From positions 186,001 through 250,000 of the forward strand of contig NC_015559.1 of the NCBI RefSeq assembly GCF_000214215.1: DNA of 64,000 bases, read 5' to 3'. The notes below the pieces were generated by a model, which was given only the letters and a program-made list of their open reading frames with translations, did not search any database and was not told the DNA's origin. Origin of the DNA: Marinomonas posidonica IVIA-Po-181 (GTDB lineage Bacteria; Pseudomonadota; Gammaproteobacteria; Pseudomonadales; Marinomonadaceae). This document shows positions 9,134 to 17,730 of the stretch, one piece after another (position 1 is the first letter of the stretch; each line of letters opens with the position of its first letter). The translations under genes and the position numbers were made by a program.

Positions 9134-10828
9134 GTGACTATAAAAAGCAAAGTATTAGAGTATAAAACGTTACATCGTACGGCGGTTGCAACTGCCATTT
9201 TATTCAGTCTGACAGCCTGCTCTGTCACGCCGACCCCCATTACGTTTGAGCAAAAATTAGCATTGGTGAATGCTGACCGAAAAGCCATGTTTCAGGATCA
9301 AGAGCCAATTACACAGCCAATTAGTCTTGAAGAAGCGATGGCGAGAGCCGTTAAATACAACCTTAAAGAGCGTCTTGCCTTGATGGAAAAATTGGCGCAA
9401 GACAATATATTAGGTTTACAAAGCTTTGATATGTTGCCAAAAGTGGCCGCCAGTGCGGGCTGGACCGGGAGAAATAATGAGGCGGCATCATCGAGTAAAT
9501 CGATTGCCACAGGCACCGAGTCCCTAGTGTCTTCTACTAGCCAAGATAAGCAATCGTCATCGGCGGATTTGAGTGTCTCTTGGAATGTTCTGGACTTTGG
9601 AATTGGGTATTTTGGCTCGAAAGCGCAGGCGAATAATGTCCTAGCCGCAGAAGAAAGACGTCGCAGTGTGGTCGCCGATATTATTCAAAATGTCCGAGGT
9701 GCGTATTGGGAGGCAGTGAAAGCTCAGGAACTTCAGCCGCTGGTGAAAGGTACGTTAAAAGATGCCTACAGTGCGTTAGAAACCTCTAAAAAAACCGCCG
9801 CAGAGCGTTTAATTTCGCCATTGGAATCCTTGAGATACCAGAAAAGCTTGCTTGAAATGATCAGTCGTTTGGAAACGCTGGAAGGCGATCTAGCGGCGTC
9901 CAAATCCCGTTTAGCGAGCTTAATGAATCTTCCCCCTGCCACTCAATATGAACTTGCCTCGCAAAACACTCAGCCTTTAGTACTGCCTTATCAATTGGAA
10001 GAGCTTGAGACACTCTCCATGGTCAATCGACCAGAAATCAATGAAGAGGCTTATCGTGCAAGAAATACTGTCTTAGAGACTCGTTCTTCATTAATGCGTT
10101 TGTTGCCAGGTGCGTCTCTGTTTGTCGGTGCTCACTATAATAGCAACAGTTACTCCTTGAATAATGATTGGGCTGATGCGGGAGTCCAGGTAAGTTGGAA
10201 TCTACTCAGTGCGTTTTCCTATAGCGATGTAAAAAACGTTGGTCAGGCAAAAGAAAAAATTGCAGATTTACGTCGTCAAGCATTGAGAATGGCGGTTCTA
10301 ACTCAGGTGAATCTTGCATGGCAACAGTACAAACAAGCTGATAATCAATTTCAACGTACGGCTGAGCTGTCGAGGATTCAAGACGCCATTTTTGTGCAAA
10401 GTACGGGAGCGTATCAAAATAACACCCAATCTTTGGTTGAACGTGTCCGCATCGCGACAGAAAGTGTGTTGGCGAAACGTAACCGTGATCAAAGCTTCGC
10501 TATGATGCAAAGTGCTTATGGTGCGATTTACAAAGCCGCAGGGCTTGATCCATTACCGAAATCCATTGCAGACACCAGTGTTGAAACATTATCTGCATCA
10601 ATTGCGCATCAAGATGCATTACTTCAGCAAGGTCGCATTTCAGACGAAACGCTTGTGTCACGTGTTGCTCTGAACAGCGCGTTAGGCAGCATGTTAGATC
10701 AATATGAAAAGGCCGACACTGAACCGAAAAAAGAAGAGGCATCGAAGCCACAACTGGTGATGCTGTCCACTGGCGATTCTTTACAAGAAACGGCCATTAT
10801 TGATTATACGAATTACGTCCAGCCATGA
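9134..10828 (+). CDS. TolC-family outer-membrane channel lipoprotein
   Basis: This 564-residue protein starts at a GTG preceded by AAAGG. Its signal peptide ends in a lipobox (LFSLTAC, Cys near residue 29), so it is probably a lipid-anchored outer-membrane protein. The body has the long alternating helices of the outer-membrane efflux protein family, in two repeats. Visible signs are ISLEEAMARAVKYNL near the start of the first repeat and a second-repeat region around VQVSWNLLSAF. TolC-type trimers form the outer-membrane and periplasmic tunnel of type I secretion and efflux systems. It lies 33 bases after the giant surface-protein gene and overlaps the next adaptor gene by 4 bases (ATGA). It therefore most likely serves export of the neighbour. 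Confidence 0.85.
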   Translation: MTIKSKVLEYKTLHRTAVATAILFSLTACSVTPTPITFEQKLALVNADRKAMFQDQEPITQPISLEEAMARAVKYNLKERLALMEKLAQDNILGLQSFDMLPKVAASAGWTGRNNEAASSSKSIATGTESLVSSTSQDKQSSSADLSVSWNVLDFGIGYFGSKAQANNVLAAEERRRSVVADIIQNVRGAYWEAVKAQELQPLVKGTLKDAYSALETSKKTAAERLISPLESLRYQKSLLEMISRLETLEGDLAASKSRLASLMNLPPATQYELASQNTQPLVLPYQLEELETLSMVNRPEINEEAYRARNTVLETRSSLMRLLPGASLFVGAHYNSNSYSLNNDWADAGVQVSWNLLSAFSYSDVKNVGQAKEKIADLRRQALRMAVLTQVNLAWQQYKQADNQFQRTAELSRIQDAIFVQSTGAYQNNTQSLVERVRIATESVLAKRNRDQSFAMMQSAYGAIYKAAGLDPLPKSIADTSVETLSASIAHQDALLQQGRISDETLVSRVALNSALGSMLDQYEKADTEPKKEEASKPQLVMLSTGDSLQETAIIDYTNYVQP

Positions 10829-11640
10829 GTGTTCATTGTCGTACTAGATCGTGTGTTACGTTTGTTCTTGGCATGATGTTAAGCGGTGTCTTAAATGCAA
10901 ACGCCTTGTTAAAGGACAATGAACAGCTTGGCGCGAAGAGGGTGTCTCAGCCGACTATTCGAGTGCAGTTGAACGCTAAAGACAGAGTTGTGCTGTCTAG
11001 CCAGCTTTCTGGTCGGATTAAAACACTGACCTTAAAAGAAGGTCAAAGTTTTAAAAAGGGGCAACCGCTCGTTGAATTTGACTGCGACATTTATAAAGCC
11101 AAATTGGATTATGCTAAAGCGGCCGCGGCTGCAGCCGAGCAAAAGCGTGTCGTTGCTAAGCGCTTAGACAATTTGCAGTCAATTAGTGTGATGGAAGTCA
11201 ACCAAGCTGAATCCGATGCCTTGATGGCGCAAGCGGAGCGTCGCATTGGTGAAATAATGGTCAGCCGATGTGGCGTTTACGCCCCTTTTAATGGTCGTGT
11301 GGTAAAACGTTTAGTACAGCAAGGCGAGTTCGTATCGGAAGGCGAACCTATTCTTGAAGTCTATAGCAGCAAAGTCTATGAGGTCGCTTTAATTGTCCCA
11401 TCTCGTTGGATTAGCGAGATAAAAATTGGGCATGCTTTCCAAGTTAAGTTGGATGAAACTCAGCAAATGTATAACGCTAAGGTAACGCGTTTAGGCGCAG
11501 TCATAGACCCGCTTAGTCAGTCTTTTACGGTTTTTGGAGAGATCCTAAAGACGCCAAATGTGCGCCTAATCCCCGGAATGAGTGGCAATGCTTATTTTGA
11601 TCCGTCTCAATGGACATCGACAACTGAGAATGTGAAATGA
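10825..11640 (+). CDS. HlyD/RND-type periplasmic adaptor protein
   Basis: This 271-residue membrane-fusion protein has an N-terminal signal or anchor segment (VTFVLGMMLSGVLNANA) and no other membrane helix. Both halves of the biotinyl-lipoyl-like domain are visible: SSQLSGRIKTLTLKEGQSFKKGQPL and GVYAPFNGRVVKRLVQQGEFV. A short alpha-hairpin separates them (about residues 90-135), and a beta-barrel region follows. In this family the protein bridges an inner-membrane pump and a TolC-like channel. The start overlaps the TolC stop and its own stop overlaps the next start, both by 4 bases, so translation is coupled. The hairpin is short compared with HlyD of classical type I secretion, closer to RND-type adaptors. 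Confidence 0.83.
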   Translation: MSVHCRTRSCVTFVLGMMLSGVLNANALLKDNEQLGAKRVSQPTIRVQLNAKDRVVLSSQLSGRIKTLTLKEGQSFKKGQPLVEFDCDIYKAKLDYAKAAAAAAEQKRVVAKRLDNLQSISVMEVNQAESDALMAQAERRIGEIMVSRCGVYAPFNGRVVKRLVQQGEFVSEGEPILEVYSSKVYEVALIVPSRWISEIKIGHAFQVKLDETQQMYNAKVTRLGAVIDPLSQSFTVFGEILKTPNVRLIPGMSGNAYFDPSQWTSTTENVK

Positions 11641-12986
11641 CGACCAACTCAAAGGATCAAAAGGCCGTTACCATAGAGGAAACGCTACTCACCTTACTGC
11701 AGTTAGAGCAAAAAATACGGGGCGCTAAAAATTTACAAGAATGGCAATTTATCTGCCTTAATGACACGCATTTATTAGTGCCCTTCCAGCAAAGTGTGTT
11801 GTGGATGTTTGGCTCTAAAAAATTAGAAGGCGCATCAGGCTTAGTCGATGTCGATTCCAATGCCCCCTTTTGCAGTTGGTTAAATCGTGTGTTATCTGGA
11901 ATCGCGAAAACCGATAAAGCCGACAGAATCCATGCAATTGACGTGACAGATTTGAGTCCTGAAGATGCAAAACAAGGTTCGGAATACTTTTCTACGCGAT
12001 TAATTTGGCTTCCGATTAAATCCACCGAGGGGGATTTAATCGGGGCTTTATTATTATCGAGATCGACCTCTTTAAACCTACGAGACAAAAAACTATTAGG
12101 TTTTCTGCTAGAGGCCTACGGTCATGCTTGGATTGGATTAACCTGTGCTAGAAAGCCCAAAGGGCAGCGGAAAAAATCCGCACTGTGGTGGTTGTTGGGC
12201 CTGCTTGTGACGATTGGGGTTTTATCGCTCCCTGTTCAGCAATCTGTTATCGCACCGGCGGATATCGTACCGCAGCAGCCAAATGTGTTAAGAGCCCCCA
12301 TTGAAGGGGTGATCAGCGAGCTATTGGTTAAACCCAATGAACAGGTTGAGCAAGGTCAACTGGTCGCTAAGCTGGATGCTCAAGCATTAACACAAGAATT
12401 AGAAAGCGCACATCAGACCTATGTGGTAACCGGTGCGGAGTTGAGAATGGCCCAACAGCAGTCGTTCATTGATGAACAGAGGAAGGCGACTCTGGCCATT
12501 CTAGAAGGCAAGCTTGCGCAAGCCAAATCGGATATGAGCTACTTGCAGGATCAGCTGCGCCGCACCGAATTTAGAGCACCTCACAGTGGCGTCGCTATTT
12601 TTGATGATGCGGGCGATTGGCTGGGTAAGCCCATGACGCTTGGTGAACCACTTATGATAATCGCCAATCCGGATGAGATTGAGCTTGAGGTGCGTTTGCC
12701 TCTTGAAGATGTGATTGGAATCACAACAGGCTCTAGTGTGAAATACTTTCTAGATAGCGACCCTAGTGCGCCAATTAAAGCGCAGGTTCGGAGTATTGAT
12801 TACCAAGCCCGGCCCACTCAAGATGGGCAATATGCTTTACACCTTACAGCAGTATTTGTGAATGATAATGCGACGCTCAGGTTAGGAAAAAAGGGCTTAG
12901 CAAAGTTATATGGGGAGCAAACTTCTCTGTTTTACTATGTGTTTAGAAAGCCGCTCACCAAGCTACGTATTTGGTTAAGTTGGTAG
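11637..12986 (+). CDS. GAF-like/HlyD fusion, inner-membrane adaptor
   Basis: This 449-residue protein has three parts. Residues 1-175 are probably cytoplasmic and have a GAF-like look (IWLPIKSTEGDLIGALLLSR then LNLRDKKLLGFLLEAYGHAW). A membrane helix follows at about 182-200 (LWWLLGLLVTIGVLSL). The rest is periplasmic and HlyD-like, with NVLRAPIEGVISELLVKPNE and its second lipoyl half FRAPHSGVAIFDDAGDWLG, followed by a beta-barrel. A GAF-like cytoplasmic part on an adaptor suggests a regulatory or docking role, but that is inference. It overlaps the preceding adaptor gene by 4 bases and ends 3 bases before the M50/HlyD gene, so all are co-transcribed. Confidence 0.75.
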   Translation: MTTNSKDQKAVTIEETLLTLLQLEQKIRGAKNLQEWQFICLNDTHLLVPFQQSVLWMFGSKKLEGASGLVDVDSNAPFCSWLNRVLSGIAKTDKADRIHAIDVTDLSPEDAKQGSEYFSTRLIWLPIKSTEGDLIGALLLSRSTSLNLRDKKLLGFLLEAYGHAWIGLTCARKPKGQRKKSALWWLLGLLVTIGVLSLPVQQSVIAPADIVPQQPNVLRAPIEGVISELLVKPNEQVEQGQLVAKLDAQALTQELESAHQTYVVTGAELRMAQQQSFIDEQRKATLAILEGKLAQAKSDMSYLQDQLRRTEFRAPHSGVAIFDDAGDWLGKPMTLGEPLMIIANPDEIELEVRLPLEDVIGITTGSSVKYFLDSDPSAPIKAQVRSIDYQARPTQDGQYALHLTAVFVNDNATLRLGKKGLAKLYGEQTSLFYYVFRKPLTKLRIWLSW

Positions 12987-12989
12987 TCA

Positions 12990-15113
12990 ATGATGCTTGA
13001 TGCAACGGCGACAGAATGGGCACCGTTAAGAGAAGATCTGAAACTCTTCGAAGCGCCAGAAGATGCATTCGGTGCGCCGACTTGGACACTAGAAGATCCA
13101 ATCAGTGGGCAATTTTATCGTCTCGGTTGGCATGAAATGGAGATGCTAGCACGCTGGTCGCTGAACAGTGCTCAAGCGATTGTAGAAGATATTTGCCAGC
13201 ACTTGGCTCTGTTTATCTCAGTAGAGGATGTGAAGGCCTTTTATGGTTTTTTGCAGGGACATCATTTATTGAAAAATACGTGTCTCACCAAGCCTCAGAG
13301 CGAAGCGAAATGGGATTCAATAAAGCCTATTCGTTGGCTGTTACGCCATTATTTATTTTTTCGCGTTCCCCTATGTCGCCCTGATGCTTTTTTAGCGCTT
13401 ACCTTGCCTTTAGCGCGGTTCTTTTTCAGTCGGTTATTTATATTCCTCTCTGTACTTGCGGCTGTTCTCGGGCTTTTTTTAGTGAGCCGCCAATGGCAAG
13501 CGTTTACGCACACTTATATGCACTTTTTTTCTTTTGAAGGCATGTTAGCCCTTGTGTTGGCGCTTTTTTTCACTAAGTCGTTGCATGAGTTAGGGCATGC
13601 CTATACTTGCAAACATTACGGTGGAAAGGTTGCAACAATGGGCGTTGCATTGCTCGTACTGTGGCCTGTTTTATACACAGACACATCGAGTGCTTGGCGA
13701 TTAAAAAGTAAAGGGCAAAGGATGCTGATTGGTGCGGCTGGCGTCATCGTTGAATTGTTAGTGGGTGCTTGGGCACTGTTGTTCTGGAGTTTTATGCCAG
13801 AAGGAACGGGCAAGAGCCTTGCCTTTATGTTGGCTACGACGACTTGGATCTTATCCTTACTGATTAATTTAAGCCCCTTTATGCGTTTTGATGGGTATTT
13901 TTTGTTGTCTGATTTTCTTGGAATAGCAAACTTACAAGCCAGAGCTTTTGCGGTCACTCGGTGGAAGATTAGAGAATGGATTTTTGCGTTTAATCAGTCG
14001 CCACCAGAAACCTACTCTCCTCGTATGCAGAGAGTATTGATGAGTTATACGCTTGTCACCTGGTTGTATCGATTGTTTTTATATGTCGGCATCGCCCTTA
14101 TGGTCTACCACTTTGCGTTTAAGTTATTAGGCATTGTTTTATTTATTGTGGAACTGTTGGTGTTTATTGTATTGCCCGTATTCAGAGAGTTGAGAGTTTG
14201 GCAGCAGAAGAGAAGTATTATGAGTTGGAATAAAAACACCCTATGCAGTCTGACACTGTTGGCCTTACTGTTATTTGTATTGTGTTATCCATGGCAAAGC
14301 CAAGTCGGTGCGCCTGCTGTGATGCGATCTTCTCAACAGTTTAACCTATACGTTCCTGCAAATGCGCAGCTGCATCGTTCATTTGTTAAGTCTCATCAGA
14401 CCGTAAAGAAAGGGCAAAAGCTATTTGAATTTGTTTCGCCGGAACTGAATCAAGCAGCGGATAGGTTGACGTTGCGTATTACTCGATTGCAAAAACAAGC
14501 CGATGTTAATCCATTCAGTCCGAACGCTTCCGCCAGTGTGAAGGTGCTTAACGAGGAGCTTTCAGCAGCCAATCAGCGTTTAACGCTAATCAACCAACAA
14601 TTGACACAGTTAACCCTAACCGCGCCCTTTGAAGGTGTCGTGGTGACGCAATCCAATCAGCATCATGAAGGCGATTGGCTGGCCGCAGGGGAAGGGTTAG
14701 GAATGCTTGTTAATACCCGATCAAATACAGTAGAAGCTTATATAAAGGAAAGCGATCTCAATCGAATTAAGGTCGATTCTAACGCGTATTTTATCCCCGA
14801 AAGCCTTTCTTATCCGAAGTTGTCTCTATTCTTAGAAGGTGTTGAAAATATTGCTTCGACTAAATTAACTTCTGCACCGGAATTAGCTTCGGTTTATGGC
14901 GGAAGAGTGGCGGCTAGCAACGCTAAAAATGACCCAATTCCTATCGCTGAGGAGGCGGTCTATCGGGCTTTTCTAACACCAACAGAACCTAATGCGGTTT
15001 CGCCAAATTGGGTAATACGGGGTGAAGTCTATATTGATGCCAAGGCAGAAAGTCTATTGAGTCAGCTTGTAAAGAGAGTGGTCTCAGTCCTCGTTAGGGA
15101 ATCTTCGTTCTAG
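12990..15113 (+). CDS. M50-type membrane metalloprotease/HlyD fusion
   Basis: This is a 707-residue polytopic membrane protein. The N-terminal 100 residues (PISGQFYRLGWHEMEMLARW onwards) resemble the PqqD-like winged-helix part of related proteins. A site-2-protease core follows, with HELGH at residues 199-203 and the second metal motif NLSPFMRFDG at 293-302 (Asp301). More membrane helices come next. The periplasmic C-terminal third has HlyD-like lipoyl halves (NLYVPANAQLHRSFVKSHQTV and LTAPFEGVVVTQSNQHHEGDW). The family link with export of peptides or giant proteins is known mainly from gene neighbourhoods. I infer that it cleaves or passes on the co-encoded giant protein and completes an ABC-less export channel. 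Start at ATG 12990; ATG 12993 is possible. Confidence 0.78.
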   Translation: MMLDATATEWAPLREDLKLFEAPEDAFGAPTWTLEDPISGQFYRLGWHEMEMLARWSLNSAQAIVEDICQHLALFISVEDVKAFYGFLQGHHLLKNTCLTKPQSEAKWDSIKPIRWLLRHYLFFRVPLCRPDAFLALTLPLARFFFSRLFIFLSVLAAVLGLFLVSRQWQAFTHTYMHFFSFEGMLALVLALFFTKSLHELGHAYTCKHYGGKVATMGVALLVLWPVLYTDTSSAWRLKSKGQRMLIGAAGVIVELLVGAWALLFWSFMPEGTGKSLAFMLATTTWILSLLINLSPFMRFDGYFLLSDFLGIANLQARAFAVTRWKIREWIFAFNQSPPETYSPRMQRVLMSYTLVTWLYRLFLYVGIALMVYHFAFKLLGIVLFIVELLVFIVLPVFRELRVWQQKRSIMSWNKNTLCSLTLLALLLFVLCYPWQSQVGAPAVMRSSQQFNLYVPANAQLHRSFVKSHQTVKKGQKLFEFVSPELNQAADRLTLRITRLQKQADVNPFSPNASASVKVLNEELSAANQRLTLINQQLTQLTLTAPFEGVVVTQSNQHHEGDWLAAGEGLGMLVNTRSNTVEAYIKESDLNRIKVDSNAYFIPESLSYPKLSLFLEGVENIASTKLTSAPELASVYGGRVAASNAKNDPIPIAEEAVYRAFLTPTEPNAVSPNWVIRGEVYIDAKAESLLSQLVKRVVSVLVRESSF

Positions 15114-16486
15114 TTTATTTCATTAGAGTGAAGTGCGATGCAGACGGTTAATCCCGGATGATTATTGATTAGCGTTAACTCGCCATTATGTAAAGTGGTG
15201 ATGGCTTGAACTAGAGTGAGTCCCAAACCATGACCAAAAACATCTTGTTTACTGGTGAGCCGTTTGAAGCGCTTGGTGACAACAGATTGATCTTCTTCGG
15301 CGATCCCTTTTCCTTGATCAGACACCTTGATAAGGGTGTTACCTAATGAAGATTCTATGCTAAGAGTGATGATTTTACTGTCAGGCGCATACTTGAGAGC
15401 ATTATCTAATAGGTTGGCAATGGCCTGAAAAATTAAGATCTTATCCGCATAAAAATGATATTTTTTATTGGCCACTATGTTTAATTGAATATCGAGGTTT
15501 TCTGCCAGAGGTAGATAGTATTCATACGCTTCATGGAGTATGTCGTATGCATTTATTTTATTTTTTTGATGACTGACTTGTCCTGTTTCAACCTCAGACA
15601 AACGCATAATTGAACGAAACAACCTCTGGATTTGTTCTGTTTCTTTAATCGCCTCTTCCAGCTCCTGAAGCTCGTGCTCATCGGTTTTTTCAGACAAGTT
15701 GATGAGTTTATGTTGTAACCGGGTTAATGGCGTTCTCAGTTCATGGGCAACATGGCTAGTAATGGTACGTACCTCGCCCATTAATGTTTCCGTGCGACTG
15801 AGAACCAAGTTAATTTCTTTACCCAGTTGGCCAAACTCATCACCGTTATTTTTATAGTTAACCCTAACATCGTGTTTGCCTTGCGCATATTGTTCTAAAG
15901 CTTCAATGATGTGGTTTACACGAAATAAATTATGCAGGCTAAAAGGCAGACTAATGAGTAAGATTGACAATTGGATGGCCAGTAAGCCGGCACCTGTCAT
16001 CAATGGAATAATGCGTGTTTGTTGTAGCATGGGTTGAATGTTATAGGCATTAAAATAAAGGCCGCCGTCAGCCAGTGGTGTCAGTAAGCCGAATAATTCA
16101 CTGTGCTTACTTTTTAGCGATAAAATCTTTGGGGCATTTGACCGGTTATGGCTCAATGTTTGAATTTGGTTTCGCGTTAGTGTCGCTTGTTGACCATATA
16201 GAAGTTGATCTTGCCTATCCAGAATGAACGAAAAATGGTCTTTTCGAGTATCTAATTGATAGTTTGTGGTGAGCTGATTAGCAAGCAGTCTACTGCTGTT
16301 AAACAACCCCTTAAGTTTCTGATTTTCAAAATTTTCGAAGATCATTCCGCGAACATGGCTTTTCATAATGTTGCTGAGAACATGATCACAAATGGGTATG
16401 GCGGCAGAGGAAATAAGCAAACAAATAAACGCAATGGTCGCAGCTTGTCGGAAGCTACTGCTATGAAGTAATGGCTTAATAAACAC
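15110..16486 (-). CDS. EnvZ/QseC-type sensor histidine kinase
   Basis: This 458-residue inner-membrane kinase has membrane helices near 14-34 and 160-185 with a periplasmic sensor of about 125 residues between them. A HAMP linker follows (EQYAQGKHDVRVNYKNNGDEFG). The phospho-accepting His248 sits in HELRTPLTRLQHKL. The ATPase has an N box (NLLDNALKYAPD), a G1 box (DQGKGIAEED) and a G2 box (GHGLGLTLVQ). It lies 3 bases downstream of its response regulator. Its stop overlaps the stop of the convergent M50/HlyD gene by 4 bases. The stimulus is unknown. Position between the exporter cassette and the tad operon suggests control of one or both. Confidence 0.9.
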   Translation of the reverse strand: MFIKPLLHSSSFRQAATIAFICLLISSAAIPICDHVLSNIMKSHVRGMIFENFENQKLKGLFNSSRLLANQLTTNYQLDTRKDHFSFILDRQDQLLYGQQATLTRNQIQTLSHNRSNAPKILSLKSKHSELFGLLTPLADGGLYFNAYNIQPMLQQTRIIPLMTGAGLLAIQLSILLISLPFSLHNLFRVNHIIEALEQYAQGKHDVRVNYKNNGDEFGQLGKEINLVLSRTETLMGEVRTITSHVAHELRTPLTRLQHKLINLSEKTDEHELQELEEAIKETEQIQRLFRSIMRLSEVETGQVSHQKNKINAYDILHEAYEYYLPLAENLDIQLNIVANKKYHFYADKILIFQAIANLLDNALKYAPDSKIITLSIESSLGNTLIKVSDQGKGIAEEDQSVVTKRFKRLTSKQDVFGHGLGLTLVQAITTLHNGELTLINNHPGLTVCIALHSNEIN

Positions 16487-16489
16487 GGT

Positions 16490-17155
16490 TTACCCTAATG
16501 CATACCCGACGGATCGAATGGTTCGGATGATGGGATTTTTTGAGCCGCCATCTAATTTGTTTCTAAGTTTTGACAAGTGAACATCCAGCACATTGGTCTG
16601 TGGATCAAAGTGGTAGCCCCATGCTTTTTCAAGCAACATACTGCGTGTCACTGTCTGACCTGGATGCTCAGCCAACACATAAAGCAGTTTGAATTCCTTG
16701 TTGGTGAGGTCTACTCGATGGCCGTCGCGAGTCACTTCATGACGCTCTAGATTAATGATCATGTCTTTGATTTTTATAAAGTTACTAGATGCAACTTGTT
16801 TTGTACGGCAGTAAAGTCTTTCCAAACGAAGAAGTAATTCAGCAAAATCAAATGGCTTACCTAGGTAGTCATCCGCTCCGGCTCTCAGACCTTCAATACG
16901 ATCTGAGGTCTGATCATTCGCGGATAAGATTAAAACCGGTGGATGAGACTCCTTTGCCAACAAGCCCAACAGTTGAATGCCATCGATTTTTGGGATGATA
17001 CGATCAAGCAAGATGACATCAAACACTTCTTCTTTAATGAGCTTAAGGGCATCTTCTCCATTATCGACTAATTTACATGTGTGCCCTGAAGCATGCAGTT
17101 TGCTGCTAATCCAATGACTGACAGAGACATCATCTTCAACAATCAGAATACGCAT
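16490..17155 (-). CDS. OmpR-family response regulator
   Basis: This is a 221-residue transcription factor. The N-terminal receiver has the acidic pair in MRILIVEDD, phospho-acceptor Asp51 (VILLDRIIP), and the conserved Lys in YLGKPFD. The C-terminal part is an OmpR/PhoB winged helix (LTNKEFKLLYVLAEHPG and the terminal DVHLSKLRNKLD plus IRTIRSVGYAL). The ATG at 17155 is chosen because the family begins exactly here. An in-frame TTG at 17200 would add 15 odd residues without a ribosome site. It forms a two-gene operon with the kinase. A Fur-box-like sequence lies about 63 bases upstream. Confidence 0.9.
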   Translation of the reverse strand: MRILIVEDDVSVSHWISSKLHASGHTCKLVDNGEDALKLIKEEVFDVILLDRIIPKIDGIQLLGLLAKESHPPVLILSANDQTSDRIEGLRAGADDYLGKPFDFAELLLRLERLYCRTKQVASSNFIKIKDMIINLERHEVTRDGHRVDLTNKEFKLLYVLAEHPGQTVTRSMLLEKAWGYHFDPQTNVLDVHLSKLRNKLDGGSKNPIIRTIRSVGYALG

Positions 17156-17517
17156 AGTATTTATCTCAGTAAGGTTTGAGTTTATAGAATTAGAAAACAA
17201 TTCAGGGGATTCTAAAGTATAATGATAACTATTATCAATAAATATTTTAACGTAACTTTACAAGCCGTTTTGTCTAATACTGAAAATACTTATTTCAACT
17301 CTTTGTAATCGATAGATATTAATTAATTTAAGCGCTTAATTTCATTTCGGCTTCAGTCATATTAATTGATGCTCACATCCTACCAATGGCAGCCTAAAGA
17401 GAACCAGCTTCTATTCATTAAGCATTCTTAATGCTTTGCCTATTGTTTCGCTAATGAGAATCAATCTTAATATGTCTCGACTAAGTACAACCATTATTGT
17501 GAAGTTGAGAGGAAGTG
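17156..17517. other. Divergent intergenic region between the response regulator and flp
   Basis: This stretch of 362 bases separates the two-component operon from the pilin gene. It holds a Fur-box-like site at 17218-17236 close to the regulator and long AT-rich runs that could contain the flp promoter. I saw no ORF that looks real and no strong terminator. Confidence 0.6.
17218..17236. promoter_or_regulatory. Fur-box-like operator
   Basis: TATAATGATAACTATTATC matches 16 of 19 positions of the classical Fur box GATAATGATAATCATTATC. It lies 63 bases upstream of the response regulator ATG and about 280 bases upstream of flp. That would place the two-component system, and through it perhaps the pilus, under iron control. 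The match is by eye. Confidence 0.6.
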
Positions 17518-17715
17518 ATGAAATCAAGCATAAAACGTTTTTTGTCTGATGAACGAGGCGTAACCGCCATTGAGTACGGCATTCTTGCCGCGGCAATGGC
17601 AGCGGCAATTGGTGTCATATTTGGTTCAGATGGCGTCTTTGTAACGGCATTAAAAGAGCGTTTTTCTTCGATCGCCGAACAGATCACAAATACTGACAAC
17701 CCTGGCACAGAATAG
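17518..17715 (+). CDS. flp: Flp/Fap-type prepilin
   Basis: This 65-residue major pilin is for a type IVb (Tad) pilus. The leader ends in DERG, and cleavage before V15 gives VTAIEYGILAAAMAAAIG, with Glu at mature position 5 and Tyr at 6 as in Flp pilins. A single hydrophobic helix follows, then a short polar tail. The ATG at 17518 is preferred over the GTG three bases before it because the GAGAGGA ribosome site (17507-17513) is then at a usual distance. It is the first gene of the tad operon, with its own long upstream region, fitting strong pilin expression. Confidence 0.92.
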   Translation: MKSSIKRFLSDERGVTAIEYGILAAAMAAAIGVIFGSDGVFVTALKERFSSIAEQITNTDNPGTE

Positions 17716-17730
17716 GTAATAGACACTCCA

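Noticed and set aside
11657..12088. A 143-residue ORF antisense to the GAF/HlyD gene
   Set aside because: It lies entirely within a well-supported gene on the other strand and shows no protein-family pattern.
13616..13957. A 113-residue ORF antisense to the M50/HlyD gene
   Set aside because: It is a low-complexity shadow of the hydrophobic core of the real gene.
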